Positions 8,723-18,245 of a stretch of 64,000 nt of DNA are shown here, in pieces. The notes under the pieces are model-generated. The model searched no databases. It saw nothing but the letters and a program-made list of their open reading frames with translations, and had not been told where the DNA came from. The stretch spans positions 372,001-436,000 of the forward strand of contig NZ_SLYW01000003.1 in the NCBI RefSeq assembly GCF_004343585.1, given 5' to 3'. Position 1 is the first letter of the stretch. Each line of letters opens with the position of its first letter. The position numbers were made by a program, and so were the translations under genes. The DNA is from Neorhizobium sp. JUb45. Its GTDB lineage: Bacteria > Pseudomonadota > Alphaproteobacteria > Rhizobiales > Rhizobiaceae.

Positions 8723-8762
8723 AAACGCACGGTCATCCGACGAATTCGGTGATCGTGCGTTT
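8723..8762. terminator. Bidirectional terminator-like hairpin between ribB and lysR
   Basis: The arms AAACGCACG (8723-8731) and CGTGCGTTT (8754-8762) are perfect inverted repeats. Additional imperfect pairing extends inward to a short loop near GACGAA. It lies between the convergent ribB and LysR genes, and its right arm is inside the last codons of the LysR gene. It can serve both transcripts. Confidence 0.6.
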
Positions 8763-9650
8763 CAGTTCCGCAATAAAACCGTGCAGCAACCGCGAACGTG
8801 GCACGCCCTTGCGGGTGATCAGAACCGCCGAAACCTCACAGGGCGGTTGAAACGGCAATTGCACCAGACTGTTTGAGAGCTGGTGTGCCGCGCTGTACGG
8901 ATCGACCACGGCAACACCGATGCCCGACCCGGCCAGCACCGCGGCCGTCGCGCAATAGCGCACCTCCACGCGTGGCATATAACTCTTCTCATCCCGCACG
9001 AAGGCATCGCGCAGCATCTGGCCCATGCGCGATTCCGCTTCCAGACCGATAAAACCGTGTTCGCTCAGGTCACCGACAGTGATTTCACCCCGACGCGCCA
9101 TGGCATGCGCCTTGGGAACGACCGCAACCATATGCGTGCGGGCCAGCACTTCGATATTGACGGACGGGTGACGTTCCAGCGCCAGTCCCAGGCCGATATC
9201 GGCGGCCCCGCTCTGGACCGCATCGACCACATGTTCGAGTCGCCGGACATCATAGGCGACGGAGACATCCGGCCGATCCTTCAGGAAACGCGCAAGAGCT
9301 GTCGGCCCGATCGTATTGCCGAGCGGCGGCGTCGACATCACCCGCAGGCGGCCGGATGTGCCATGCCGGATGGAACGGGCGCGTGCCGAAAAATTGCGCA
9401 GCATGCTGAAGACGGGCCGCACGTCCTCGAACAGAAGCAGGGCTTCTTCGGTCGGCTCCAGCCGACGGTGCAGCCGCTCGAACAGGGTCACTCCAAGCTG
9501 GGTTTCCAGCTGGCGGATGCCGTTCGACACCGCCGGCTGCGAAATGCCGAGCTGTTCAGCCGCTTCCACCGTCGTCTCGCAGCGCATCATCGCCCCAAAG
9601 ATTTCGAGGAGGCGCAGGGAGATTTCAGGCTTCTGTTCGGGTTCGCTCAT
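8733..9650 (-). CDS. LysR-family transcriptional regulator of the hydantoin operon
   Basis: A 305-residue LysR regulator with an N-terminal winged helix-turn-helix at about residues 28-47 (pattern AEQLGISQPAVSNGIRQLE) and a standard effector-binding domain. Its start overlaps the hydantoin racemase stop by 4 bp, so it is the last gene of the leftward hydantoin operon. That is unusual for LysR genes, which are mostly divergent from their targets. It likely senses a hydantoin, carbamoyl-amino acid or amino acid. Its 3' end overlaps a bidirectional hairpin. Confidence 0.92.
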   Translation of the reverse strand: MSEPEQKPEISLRLLEIFGAMMRCETTVEAAEQLGISQPAVSNGIRQLETQLGVTLFERLHRRLEPTEEALLLFEDVRPVFSMLRNFSARARSIRHGTSGRLRVMSTPPLGNTIGPTALARFLKDRPDVSVAYDVRRLEHVVDAVQSGAADIGLGLALERHPSVNIEVLARTHMVAVVPKAHAMARRGEITVGDLSEHGFIGLEAESRMGQMLRDAFVRDEKSYMPRVEVRYCATAAVLAGSGIGVAVVDPYSAAHQLSNSLVQLPFQPPCEVSAVLITRKGVPRSRLLHGFIAELKRTITEFVG

Positions 9651-10327
9651 GGTGTTCGCGATAACAGCCCGCCGAGTGCCATGGCAACGGCTGCCTGCGT
9701 CGGGTCGATGACGCGGATGCCGAGTTCATCTTCCAGCCGCTGACGATGGCCGGACATGCCGGCGCAACCGAGCACCACCGCCCCTGCCCTCATCTGCCTC
9801 AGTTTCGTTCCGGCCTTCAGAAGCGCCGCGTAACTTTCCTCGCCATGACCGCTATCGGCCACGCTGATCGAACCTTCCAGCGCCACTTCACCGGCCAGAC
9901 GGCCATCGACACCAAGCCGGCGCAGATTGCGCAAATGCCGAGGGATGGAACCCTCGGCGACGGCGATGACACCGAACAGGTCGGCGAGCGCGAGCGCGCT
10001 CAGCACACCGGCATCCTGAATACCGTAGACAGGTTTCGTGGTGATCGACCGGGCCAGATCGAGGCCTGGCTGCGAATAACAGGCCAGCACATAGGCCGAC
10101 GCATCCGGTCGGCTTTCGATGAGGTCTGCGGTGTTGAGCGCCGCCTCATCGACATGGCGCTGGGTGACGACACCGGGCGGGCCGTGTTCGATCGTCACGC
10201 ATTCGATCACCGGGCCACCGGGAAACTGCATGCCGGCAACCGCCTCGCGCAGACCTTCGGTGACGTTTTCCGAACTGTTGGGATTGATGACAAGGATGGG
10301 GCCAAAAGCGCTCATGGGTTTGCTCAT
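9647..10327 (-). CDS. Hydantoin racemase (Asp/Glu/hydantoin racemase family)
   Basis: A 226-residue cofactor-independent racemase. The two catalytic cysteines are Cys83, in LACYSQPGLD, and Cys188, in VVLGCAGM, the paired pattern of HyuE-type hydantoin racemases. It overlaps the hydantoinase stop by 4 bp (10324-10327) and the LysR start by 4 bp. It should interconvert D- and L-5-monosubstituted hydantoins so that both enantiomers reach the hydantoinase. Aspartate or maleate racemase activity is a less likely alternative given the neighbours. Confidence 0.85.
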   Translation of the reverse strand: MSKPMSAFGPILVINPNSSENVTEGLREAVAGMQFPGGPVIECVTIEHGPPGVVTQRHVDEAALNTADLIESRPDASAYVLACYSQPGLDLARSITTKPVYGIQDAGVLSALALADLFGVIAVAEGSIPRHLRNLRRLGVDGRLAGEVALEGSISVADSGHGEESYAALLKAGTKLRQMRAGAVVLGCAGMSGHRQRLEDELGIRVIDPTQAAVAMALGGLLSRTP

Positions 10328-11784
10328 GGGGCAATCTCCGCGCCAAAATTCTGCGCCGGGTCGAATTCCTTGGCGCGGTAACCGGGTTTACCGGTGAGAT
10401 CGACCGGCTTGCGGGCGACGAAACGACCGCGGCCACGCTGCGCCTTCAGTTCACCATTCTCGACGATGACATCGCCGCGGTTCATGGTGAGAACCGGCCA
10501 GCCCTGTATCTCCATGCCTTCGAACGGCGTGTAATCCATGTTGTCGTGCTGGTCGGCCAGTGTCGCGGTGCGACGAGCCTCCGGGTCCCAGATGGCGATA
10601 TCGGCATCGAAACCGGGGGCGATCGTGCCCTTTTTCGCCATGCCAAAAGTTTTGGCCGCATTGGTGCTGGAGAGTGCCACGAACTGTTGTAGCGTGATGC
10701 GGCCTTTGCCGACGCCCTCGGAGAACAGATAGGGCAGCCGCATGGCGATGCCGGGCATGCCATTGGCGATCTTTGGATAAGGGGCATCCACGCCATTGGC
10801 GAACTTGCCGCTGGCATCAAAACGGTAAGGCGCATGATCCGACGACACGCTTTCGAACGTGCCGGACTGCACATGCCGCCACAAAGCCCCCTGCGTTGCC
10901 GCATCGCGCACCGGCGGCGAGCAGATAAACTTTGCGCCTTCCATACCCGGCCGGTCGAGATCGTTGCGGGTCAGCGCCAGATATTGCGGGCAGGTTTCGG
11001 CAAACAGTTTTGTGCCGGCGAGCTTTTCCCGCTGCACGATGGCGGCACCACCCGCCGTCGAGACATGCACGATGAACAGCGCCGCATCGACCAGCTTGGC
11101 AAGCGAAACGGCACGGTTGATCGCCTCTTCCTCCGCCAGTTCCGGGCGGCTGACCGCATGGTATTTCGGCGCCGTCAGGCCGGCTGCGGCAAAACGCTTG
11201 TTCATCCATTTGACCATGTCGTTGTTTTCGGCATGGACCATGGTGAGCGCGCCATGGGTTTTAGCGACCGTCAGGATATCGAGCATGCCGCCATCGCCGA
11301 TATTCATCAGGTCATAGGTCATGAACACCTTGAACGAGGTGATGCCGCGCGCAAACACGCCCGGCAGCTCCTCGAGCACGGAAACCGAGGGATCCGAGAT
11401 GATCAGGTGGTAGGAATAGTCGAGCACCGAATTGGGTGCCGCACGCCCGTCATAGGTGGAGATCACGTCGGCGATCGACTGCCCGCGATGCTGGGCGGCA
11501 AACGGGATGAACGAGGAATTGCCGCCGAAGGCGGCAGAGACCGAACCCGAATAATAGTCGTCGGCGGTCATCAGGCCGGTCGAGCTTTCCTGGGCGATAT
11601 GCGCATGCGCTTCGATACCGCCCGGCATGACCAGCTTGCCGCCCGCATCGATACGGCGCGCGCCACCGGTGATCTTTTCCGCGATCGCGGCGATCCGGCC
11701 ATCGGTGATGCCGATATCGGCGTCGAACACATCCGATGCGGTGACAACGCGGCCACCATGGATGACGGTATCGAATTCGCTCAT
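10324..11784 (-). CDS. Dihydropyrimidinase/D-hydantoinase family amidohydrolase
   Basis: A 486-residue cyclic amidohydrolase. Metal-site residues are visible: His60 and His62 in GIEAHAHI, the probable carboxylated Lys152 in TSFKVFM, His184 in VHAEN, a further His in FIVHVS and the Asp of SSDHAPY. It is expected to open hydantoins, or dihydropyrimidines, to N-carbamoyl-amino acids. The product would pass to the D-carbamoylase encoded just upstream. The AHAHIAQ block differs from the usual DxHTH pattern, so substrate preference may be atypical. Confidence 0.9.
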   Translation of the reverse strand: MSEFDTVIHGGRVVTASDVFDADIGITDGRIAAIAEKITGGARRIDAGGKLVMPGGIEAHAHIAQESSTGLMTADDYYSGSVSAAFGGNSSFIPFAAQHRGQSIADVISTYDGRAAPNSVLDYSYHLIISDPSVSVLEELPGVFARGITSFKVFMTYDLMNIGDGGMLDILTVAKTHGALTMVHAENNDMVKWMNKRFAAAGLTAPKYHAVSRPELAEEEAINRAVSLAKLVDAALFIVHVSTAGGAAIVQREKLAGTKLFAETCPQYLALTRNDLDRPGMEGAKFICSPPVRDAATQGALWRHVQSGTFESVSSDHAPYRFDASGKFANGVDAPYPKIANGMPGIAMRLPYLFSEGVGKGRITLQQFVALSSTNAAKTFGMAKKGTIAPGFDADIAIWDPEARRTATLADQHDNMDYTPFEGMEIQGWPVLTMNRGDVIVENGELKAQRGRGRFVARKPVDLTGKPGYRAKEFDPAQNFGAEIAP

Positions 11785-11794
11785 GGCATTCTCC

Positions 11795-12721
11795 TTACAC
11801 TTCGACGATCACACCGGTCTGCGAGGTGATACGCCCATAGTGTTCGATACGACGATGGCGCTCGAAATCGAAGATCGTCTTTTTGCCAAAGGCGCATTTT
11901 TCGAAATCGCATTCGGCGATGATCAACTCGTCCTCTTCGGTCACGGCGCGCGCCAGAACGAAACCGTCCGGATCGACGATGATCGAGCCGCCCATCAGCG
12001 GATGGCCATCCTCGTTGCCGGCCTTGGCGATGCCGACCACATAGGTCGAGTTCTGATAGGCACCGGCCTGCAGCGACAGGTCGGAATGGAACAGACGTTT
12101 TTCCAGCCCCTCGGCATTCATCTGGCTGTTCACCGACGGCGTATTGTAACCGATCGTCACCAGTTCCACGCCCTGCAACCCCAGCACGCGAAACGTTTCC
12201 GGCCAGCGGCGGTCGTTGCAGATGGCCATGCCCATGATGACGCCTTCGTTGCGCCAGACATTAAAGCCGAGATCGCCCGGTTCGAAATAGCGCTTTTCCA
12301 GATGCTGGAAGGCCCGTTCGGTATCGTATTCGGAATGGCCGGGCAGATGCACCTTGCGGTATTTACCGACGATATTGGCCTGGCGGTCGGTGACGATGGA
12401 CGTGTTGTAATAATGGCCGTCCGGCGTCTTTTCGGCGTAACCGAAGGTGATGGCGATGTTGAGTGCGCGGGCGCGGTCGAACAGCGGCTGGGTGGCGGCG
12501 TTCGGCATTTCCGTTTCGAACCAGAAATCGATCTCCGCCTGATCTTCCATATACCAGCGCGGGAAGAAGGTGGTGAGCGCCAGTTCGGGATAGACGACCA
12601 TGTCGGCGCCCTTGGACGCGGCCTCGTCGAGCAGCACGATCATGCGCGCAACGACGCTTTCGCGGCTCTCAGCCTTCTGGATGGCGCCGAGCTGGGCGCC
12701 TGCGATTTTCATGACGGTCAT
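11795..12721 (-). CDS. N-carbamoyl-D-amino acid hydrolase (nitrilase superfamily)
   Basis: A 308-residue carbon-nitrogen hydrolase with the Glu46-Lys123-Cys168 triad (YPELALTTFFPRW, KYRKVHLPGH, CNDRRWPE). These blocks, plus HLEKRYFEPGDLGF, closely match my recollection of the Agrobacterium D-carbamoylase. It should release D-amino acid, CO2 and ammonia from N-carbamoyl-D-amino acids. The ATG at 12721 has AAAGGA upstream. It is encoded between the permeases and the hydantoinase in one operon. Confidence 0.92.
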   Translation of the reverse strand: MTVMKIAGAQLGAIQKAESRESVVARMIVLLDEAASKGADMVVYPELALTTFFPRWYMEDQAEIDFWFETEMPNAATQPLFDRARALNIAITFGYAEKTPDGHYYNTSIVTDRQANIVGKYRKVHLPGHSEYDTERAFQHLEKRYFEPGDLGFNVWRNEGVIMGMAICNDRRWPETFRVLGLQGVELVTIGYNTPSVNSQMNAEGLEKRLFHSDLSLQAGAYQNSTYVVGIAKAGNEDGHPLMGGSIIVDPDGFVLARAVTEEDELIIAECDFEKCAFGKKTIFDFERHRRIEHYGRITSQTGVIVEV

Positions 12722-12743
12722 GGCAAAAATCCTTTCGAGACGA

Positions 12744-13409
12744 TCAGGCGGCGAGACGCCGCTGGAAATGGCTGACGAGGCGCACCAGCGGCCACAACAG
12801 CACAAGATAAAACAGCGCCGCCAGCACCAGCGGCGAGGCATTATAGGTGACGGAACGGGCCATATCGGCGCTGTAAAGCAGTTCCGACAGCGAGATGACC
12901 GAGGCAAGCGAGGTGAGCTTGACCACCTCCACGGTGTTTGACAGCAGGTCAGGCAGGACATTGCGCACCGCCTGCGGCAACACGACATGGATCAGCGACT
13001 GGGTGCGGCTGAGGCCGGTCGACGCGGCCGCCTCCCACTGCCCCTTGGCAACCGAGATCAAACCGGCGCGATAAACCTCCGCATAATAGGAGGAATTGTT
13101 GAGCAGGAAGGCGATGACGACGGCGGTGAACGGCGACACCTTGATTCCGGCAAACGGCAGGCCGGAATAGATAAAGATCAGCAACACCAACGGCGGCAGC
13201 GCGCGAAAGACATCCGTATAGACGATGGTCGGCCAGCGCACCCAGCGGCGCGGTGAGAGGTTTCCAAGCGCCACGAAAAGACCGCCGACAAGACCAAGCA
13301 GGATGACCGCGACGCACAGCTGCAGCGTCATCCACGCGCCTTTCAGCAGCAGCGGAAATGCCTTCTGCATGATGGCGAGGTTGAAGAACTGGTCGAGGAA
13401 AATGTCCAT
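12744..13409 (-). CDS. Polar amino acid ABC transporter permease (HisM/GlnP family), second subunit
   Basis: A 221-residue inner-membrane permease of the His/Glu/Gln/Arg family. It carries the EAA-type loop near EAAASTGLSRTQSLIHVVLPQA, which contacts the ATPase. It is paired with a similar permease gene 9 bp upstream and followed by the D-carbamoylase. Together with the binding protein and ATPase it would import a hydantoin, an N-carbamoyl-amino acid or an amino acid. Confidence 0.92.
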   Translation of the reverse strand: MDIFLDQFFNLAIMQKAFPLLLKGAWMTLQLCVAVILLGLVGGLFVALGNLSPRRWVRWPTIVYTDVFRALPPLVLLIFIYSGLPFAGIKVSPFTAVVIAFLLNNSSYYAEVYRAGLISVAKGQWEAAASTGLSRTQSLIHVVLPQAVRNVLPDLLSNTVEVVKLTSLASVISLSELLYSADMARSVTYNASPLVLAALFYLVLLWPLVRLVSHFQRRLAA

Positions 13410-13418
13410 GTCCGGCTC

Positions 13419-14093
13419 CTATCGCTTTTTCCAGGCGGTGCGGTTTTCCAGCCAGCGGGCAAACACCACCATCGGCATGAAGATCGCCAGATAGGCGATG
13501 ACCGATAGGGTGAGCGGCGTGGCGCTGCCGGAAAAGCTCTGCGCCGTGGTGGAGGCGGAGAGGATCTCGACCACACCGATGGCCGAGCCGAGCGCCGTCA
13601 TCTTGGTGATGGCCAGCACGCGGTTGACGAGCGGCGGCATGGCGAGCCGGACCGCCTGCGGCAGCGCCACATAAACCAGCGTGCGGGTAAAACCGAGCCC
13701 GGTGGCGATGCCGGCCTCCCACTGGCCCTTTTCCACCGAGGAAAAACCTGCCCAGAAAATCTCCTCGGCAAAGGCGGCGAGCGTCAAGGAAAGCACGATG
13801 AACAGTACCATCGAACCGGACAGGCGGATGCCGATCGACGGAAAGCCGAAATAGAGGATGAGGATCAACACCAGCGGCGGCAGGGCGCGAAAAATATCGG
13901 CGTAGCAGATGATAAAGAAATTCGGGATCTTGCGGCGATAGGCGCGCAGGCAGGCCAGCCCGAGACCGAGCGCGATACCGGCAACGATGACGGCGGCGGC
14001 AATGACCAGCGTCACGCCCATGCCGGCGATGACATCAGGCGCGTATTTCGCCATCACCACCGGATTGAAGAAGGTTTCGAGAAAACGATCCAT
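13419..14093 (-). CDS. Polar amino acid ABC transporter permease (HisQ/GlnP family), first subunit
   Basis: A 224-residue permease homologous to the next gene, with several membrane segments and the ATPase-contact loop EAGIATGLGFTRTLVYVALPQA. It begins 6 bp after the ATPase gene stop in a tight leftward operon. The two permeases probably form a heterodimer. The start at the ATG 14093 fits family length. Confidence 0.92.
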   Translation of the reverse strand: MDRFLETFFNPVVMAKYAPDVIAGMGVTLVIAAAVIVAGIALGLGLACLRAYRRKIPNFFIICYADIFRALPPLVLILILYFGFPSIGIRLSGSMVLFIVLSLTLAAFAEEIFWAGFSSVEKGQWEAGIATGLGFTRTLVYVALPQAVRLAMPPLVNRVLAITKMTALGSAIGVVEILSASTTAQSFSGSATPLTLSVIAYLAIFMPMVVFARWLENRTAWKKR

Positions 14094-14099
14094 GCCGTC

Positions 14100-14843
14100 T
14101 CAGCCCGAAACGCGCGACAGGAAGGCGCGGGTGCGATCCGCCTTGGGCGAACCAAAGATTTCGTCGGGCGTGCCCTCCTCGACGATGACGCCACCATCCA
14201 TGAACACGACCCGATCCGCCGTCTCGCGGGCAAAGGCCATTTCGTGGCTGACGACAAGCATCGTCATGCCCTTGGCCTTGAGGTCCTTCATCACCTTGAG
14301 GACGGAGCCGACCAGTTCGGGATCGAGCGCGGAGGTGGGTTCGTCGAACAGCATGACTTTTGGATCGAGCGCGAGTGCGCGGGCGATCGCCACGCGCTGC
14401 TGCTGGCCGCCCGACAGTTCCGCCGGATAGGCATCCGCCTTATGGGCAAGGCCGACCCGTTCGAGCATGTCCATGGCGCGCGCGTCGGCTTCCACCTTGC
14501 TGCGTTTCAGCGCCTTGCGCTGCGCCAGTGTGACGTTTTTCAGCACACTCATATGCGGATAGAGGTGAAACCCCTGAAACACCATGCCGACCTGCAGGCG
14601 CATGCGCGCGAGGTCGCTGCTGGTGCCACCCATGATATTGCGGCCATCGAGGATGATGTCGCCGGATGTCGGTTCCTCGAGCCGGTTGCAACAGCGCAGC
14701 ATCGTGCTTTTGCCGGAACCGGATGGACCGATGACGAAGACGAGTTCGCCTTCGGCGACCTTGAGATCGATCTGCTTGAGGATGGTGTTGGCACCGAAAC
14801 GCTTTTCGAGCGCGGCGATTTCCAGCATCGGGCGATTGGCCAT
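14100..14843 (-). CDS. Polar amino acid ABC transporter ATP-binding protein
   Basis: A 247-residue ATPase of the HisP/GlnQ type. Walker A GPSGSGKS is at residues 39-46, the signature is [15 protein letters not shown], and Walker B is [12 protein letters not shown]. It is separated from the upstream binding-protein gene by a strong hairpin. It powers import through the two downstream permeases. Confidence 0.94.
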   Translation of the reverse strand: MANRPMLEIAALEKRFGANTILKQIDLKVAEGELVFVIGPSGSGKSTMLRCCNRLEEPTSGDIILDGRNIMGGTSSDLARMRLQVGMVFQGFHLYPHMSVLKNVTLAQRKALKRSKVEADARAMDMLERVGLAHKADAYPAELSGGQQQRVAIARALALDPKVMLFDEPTSALDPELVGSVLKVMKDLKAKGMTMLVVSHEMAFARETADRVVFMDGGVIVEEGTPDEIFGSPKADRTRAFLSRVSG

Positions 14844-14866
14844 GCGGCTACTCCGTCGGGCAATGG

Positions 14867-14899
14867 CGGACAGGCGGGCGGGAGGCGCCCGCCTGTCCG
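14867..14899 (-). promoter_or_regulatory. Intercistronic hairpin after amino acid binding-protein gene
   Basis: A perfect 13-bp stem (CGGACAGGCGGGC / GCCCGCCTGTCCG) with a 7-nt loop fills the gap between the binding-protein stop and the ATPase start. No U-tract follows on the transcribed strand. It likely stabilises the upstream binding-protein message or attenuates downstream transcription. Confidence 0.65.
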
Positions 14900-14908
14900 C
14901 GACGCGCG

Positions 14909-15775
14909 TTACTTCAGGTTATCGCAGGATGCCTTGTGGTCATCCTCGACATAACCGTCGAAGCCCGGCGTGCCAAAACCCTTGGTGGGCGTTACGATGG
15001 TAGTGCCGGCAACCGGGACGACGCCGAACCATTTTTCCGAGAGTTTTGCCATCGAGCCATCGAGCTTCAGGCATTCCATCGCCTTCTCGACGAGATCGCG
15101 ATTGGCTTCATCACCCTTGCGGAACGGAAAAGCCCAGACCATGCCGGTGGCATATTCATAGGACAGTTTCAGGCGCGCGTTCTGCTTGACTGCCCAGGCG
15201 GCTACCGTGTTGCCGGCAAGGTTCGCATCGGCACGGCCAGCCATGACGGCGGCGACGGCATCCGAATTGGTGCCGTAGCTTTCAACCTTCCAGCCGAACT
15301 CCTTTTCCTTCTCGCGCAGAAAGCTGTCATAGGCGGAGCCCTTGTTGACGGCGATCGTCTTGCCCTTGAAGTCTTCCAGCGACTTGAAGTCCGGCGCATT
15401 GGCCGGAACCACGAAGCTGAAATTGGTATCCATAAAACCTTCGGTGAAGAGAAGGCTGGCGGAACGCTCCTTGTTGACCGTTACCGGAGCGGCAAGAAAG
15501 TCATAAGTGCTGGCCTGCAGGGCCGGTATAAGGCTGGAAAACTGCGCGCTGGTCAGTTCCACCTTCTTGCCGAGACGGTCGCCGATGAGATTGATCAGAT
15601 CGACATTGAAGCCTTCAATCTTGCCGTCGAGCGTCGGCATGGCATGCGGGGCAAACGTGCCGTCGATCGCGGTCTTGATCGTATCGCCGATCGCGAAGGC
15701 CGGGCTGGAGAGGATAGAACTACAGGCAATAAGGGTCGTTAGGCCGGCAAGACCGGCCTTGATCATGGGGTTCAT
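14909..15775 (-). CDS. Polar amino acid-type ABC transporter substrate-binding protein
   Basis: A 288-residue periplasmic binding protein of the SBP_bac_3 family. A signal peptide ends near AFA at residue 28. It has typical lobes with [18 protein letters not shown] and [13 protein letters not shown] blocks. It is the first gene of the operon that also encodes the hydantoin enzymes, with a promoter expected in the AT-rich 15776-15930 interval. The ligand is likely a hydantoin, carbamoyl-amino acid or related amino acid, from context only. Confidence 0.92.
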   Translation of the reverse strand: MNPMIKAGLAGLTTLIACSSILSSPAFAIGDTIKTAIDGTFAPHAMPTLDGKIEGFNVDLINLIGDRLGKKVELTSAQFSSLIPALQASTYDFLAAPVTVNKERSASLLFTEGFMDTNFSFVVPANAPDFKSLEDFKGKTIAVNKGSAYDSFLREKEKEFGWKVESYGTNSDAVAAVMAGRADANLAGNTVAAWAVKQNARLKLSYEYATGMVWAFPFRKGDEANRDLVEKAMECLKLDGSMAKLSEKWFGVVPVAGTTIVTPTKGFGTPGFDGYVEDDHKASCDNLK

Positions 15776-15936
15776 CGATGTTCTCCTACTGGCGGTTCCG
15801 GGCCTTTTGCGACCCTGTTATCCGAGCAGTGTTCCACCGCGATTGCCGCACCGCAATATAATAAATGATAATAATCGGATTAGAATTATACGATTTCCAA
15901 ATACGAACTTCCGCTGACGGTGGAATTGGAAAAAGT

Positions 15937-15963
15937 GCGGCCGCGCTTTGTCAGCGCGGCCGC
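15937..15963 (-). terminator. Rho-independent terminator after the DapA-like gene
   Basis: A perfect 11-bp GC-rich stem (GCGGCCGCGCT / AGCGCGGCCGC) with a 5-nt loop. On the minus strand it is followed by CACTTTTTCC, a short U-tract. It lies 31 nt after the DapA-like stop and ends the peptide-importer operon before the hydantoin operon promoter. Confidence 0.85.
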
Positions 15964-15994
15964 AAATTCGCAAGTCTATGGGTGGGTTTTACCC

Positions 15995-16921
15995 TCAGAT
16001 GGCGGCGCGCTTGTCGTGTTTCGCGACGCGCGACAGAAGGTAATCCACTTCGGCGCGGGCGGCGGGCGTCAGCATCTGCGCCGGCTTGCGCTGCGCGTCC
16101 GAAGCGATGACACCACGGCGCTTGAGAACATGCTTGCGCACGGCAAGGCCAACACCGAGCTGCTGCTCATACCGGATCAGCGGCAGGTGGGCATCGAACA
16201 GGTCATGCGCCTCGTCGCGCTTGCCTTCAGCAAACAGCGAGACCAGTTCGGTCAGCATATCGGGGAAACCGTAACCGGTCATGGCGCCGTCCGCGCCGCG
16301 CTCCGGTTCGAAATCCATGAACATGCCGCCATTGCCGCAGAGGATGGAGAACGGCCGCAATTCGCCCGATTTCTGCATGGCGCGCAGTTTGGAGATCTTT
16401 TCCAGACCCGGCCAGTCTTCGTGCTTCAGCATTAGGCAGGAGGGATGGTTGCTGATGACCTTTGCGATGACGCCGGGCGAGATGACGACACTCAGCGTCA
16501 GCGGATAATCCTGCAGTACCCACGGCACGTCGTCGCCGATGGCTTCGACGGCGCCGGCAAAATAATTGATGATCTGGTCGTCCGTGCGAAGCGCCGGTGT
16601 CGGCGCGATCATGACGCCTGCCGCGCCCATATCCATCGAGGTGCGGGCAAGCGATTTCATGCCGGCAAAACCGGGGGCGGAGACACCGACGATGACCGGC
16701 ACCTTGGCGCGCGCAATGACGCGCTTGATGATCGCCCGGCTTTCCTCCGGCTCCAGTTTCGGCGCCTCGCCCATGATACCGAGGATGGTGATGCCGGTGC
16801 AGCCGCTGTCCTGATAGAAGTCGGTGAGGCTGTCGACGGAGTTGAAGTCAATCGCCCCGTCCTCAAGGAATGGGGTTGCGGCAATCGCGTAGACGCCCTT
16901 GGATTCGACGCTGAATGTCAT
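15995..16921 (-). CDS. Dihydrodipicolinate synthase/N-acetylneuraminate lyase family aldolase
   Basis: A 308-residue class I aldolase. The Schiff-base Lys166 lies in CLMLKHEDWPG and the conserved Tyr139 in LQDYPLT, at spacing matching DapA (Lys161 and Tyr133 in E. coli). It is the last gene of the leftward peptide-importer operon, 109 bp after the M24-fold gene. This location argues for a catabolic lyase or dehydratase acting on a 2-oxo acid derived from the imported compound, rather than lysine synthesis. Pyrroline-hydroxycarboxylate deaminase and keto-deoxy-sugar acid dehydratase are family alternatives. Confidence 0.85.
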   Translation of the reverse strand: MTFSVESKGVYAIAATPFLEDGAIDFNSVDSLTDFYQDSGCTGITILGIMGEAPKLEPEESRAIIKRVIARAKVPVIVGVSAPGFAGMKSLARTSMDMGAAGVMIAPTPALRTDDQIINYFAGAVEAIGDDVPWVLQDYPLTLSVVISPGVIAKVISNHPSCLMLKHEDWPGLEKISKLRAMQKSGELRPFSILCGNGGMFMDFEPERGADGAMTGYGFPDMLTELVSLFAEGKRDEAHDLFDAHLPLIRYEQQLGVGLAVRKHVLKRRGVIASDAQRKPAQMLTPAARAEVDYLLSRVAKHDKRAAI

Positions 16922-17030
16922 GCTGGTTCTCTCAACAGTTGGCAGGCCGGCGACGGGAGACCGACTCCCTGCGCACGCCGGCGATTAGACGTTGGCTTGC
17001 AGGCCGCCGTCAATACGGATGACCGGGTGT

Positions 17031-18245
17031 TCAGCAGCGATAGAGTTCGACCGGCAGATCGCTGAACACTTCGGGTGCGCCATCAGTGATGGCAAAGGTC
17101 TGGCCGACACCGGCCGTCAGACCGGTTTCCGCATCCGGGATCATGATGTGGACGAAAAACACCATGCCCGGCGTCATGATCAGCGGATTGCCGGAATAGA
17201 TCATCGGCGGCACATCCATCCATGTGGGCTTGAAGGTGCAGCCGAGCGCATAACCGCAGGCGGCATAACGTGCCTTGGCAAAACCGGCACCATCCAGCAC
17301 ACGGCGATGGATATCGTCGAGCGTGCCGAGCGGCACCCCTGCCCTTGCTGCATCCTTGATCTGGTCAAGCGCGTCCTTGGCGACATTCAGCATGTCGATC
17401 TGGCGTAGATCGGGTTTGCCCGTCACCAGCGTGTGTTCGACGACGACATGATAACGGCAATGCGAACCGGCGAGTTCGACAAGGATCTGGTCCTGCTCCT
17501 CGATCAGGCGCGGGCCACCGATGCCGCGACCGTAAAGCGCGCGCGATCCCGAATTGACGAGCGGGCCGCCGGACGGGATATCGCCGCCGCCCGCGAGCAT
17601 CGAGGTCAAGGCAGCACCGCTCAGGACAGTATCGGGAATGCCGGGCCGGGTGACATCGATCGCCGCCTTTACGGCGGCATCGGCAAGCTTGCCAGCCATG
17701 CGTACATGCTGCAGTTCTGCCGCCGATTTCACCAGCCGGCCGGTGCGCACGATATCGGATGCGTCTTCGGTGACGCAAAAACCGTCCAGCGCCTTGTCGA
17801 CCATGCGGGCATTGGCGCCGGTCAGGCCATAAGTGGCATATTCGACGCCGACCTTTTTGCCCTTCAGACCCTTCTCCGCCATGATGGCACGCAGGTCCTC
17901 AGCCGGGTTGGCATCCTCGGCATTCAGCCAGACGCGAACATCATCGTAAAGCGAGGCGACATTGGCCTGCCGCAGATCCGGTGTGCGGGTGAGCATCACG
18001 GTCTTGCTATCGTCATCGGCCAGAACAAGGCCGACCTGGAAGAAGACATAACCGGCGGTATCGTAACTCGTCAGCCAGTAATGGCTTTCCTGCGCGAACA
18101 CGACGAGCGCATCCAGCCCGCGTTCCCTCATGCGGCGGCGGGTGGCGGCCAAACGGCCGGCAAATTCCGCCTGCTTGAATTTCAGGAGAACCTTGCGGCC
18201 ATCCGGCGTCATGCCGGCAAATTCCTGGGGAACATACATCGTCAT
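17031..18245 (-). CDS. M24-fold (creatinase/aminopeptidase P-like) hydrolase lacking metal ligands
   Basis: A 404-residue pita-bread-fold protein with an N-terminal creatinase-type domain (FAQESHYWLTSYDTAGYVFFQ region, about residue 50) and a C-terminal M24 domain. The five metal ligands of true M24 peptidases are not found. The usual D..D segment is QILVELAGSHCRYHVVVEHT, and the C-terminal Glu pair positions read FFVHIM and LTAGVGQT. The length matches creatinase (about 403). It overlaps the M20 gene stop by 4 bp. A metal-independent C-N hydrolase is the best guess; the substrate is unknown. Confidence 0.8.
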   Translation of the reverse strand: MTMYVPQEFAGMTPDGRKVLLKFKQAEFAGRLAATRRRMRERGLDALVVFAQESHYWLTSYDTAGYVFFQVGLVLADDDSKTVMLTRTPDLRQANVASLYDDVRVWLNAEDANPAEDLRAIMAEKGLKGKKVGVEYATYGLTGANARMVDKALDGFCVTEDASDIVRTGRLVKSAAELQHVRMAGKLADAAVKAAIDVTRPGIPDTVLSGAALTSMLAGGGDIPSGGPLVNSGSRALYGRGIGGPRLIEEQDQILVELAGSHCRYHVVVEHTLVTGKPDLRQIDMLNVAKDALDQIKDAARAGVPLGTLDDIHRRVLDGAGFAKARYAACGYALGCTFKPTWMDVPPMIYSGNPLIMTPGMVFFVHIMIPDAETGLTAGVGQTFAITDGAPEVFSDLPVELYRC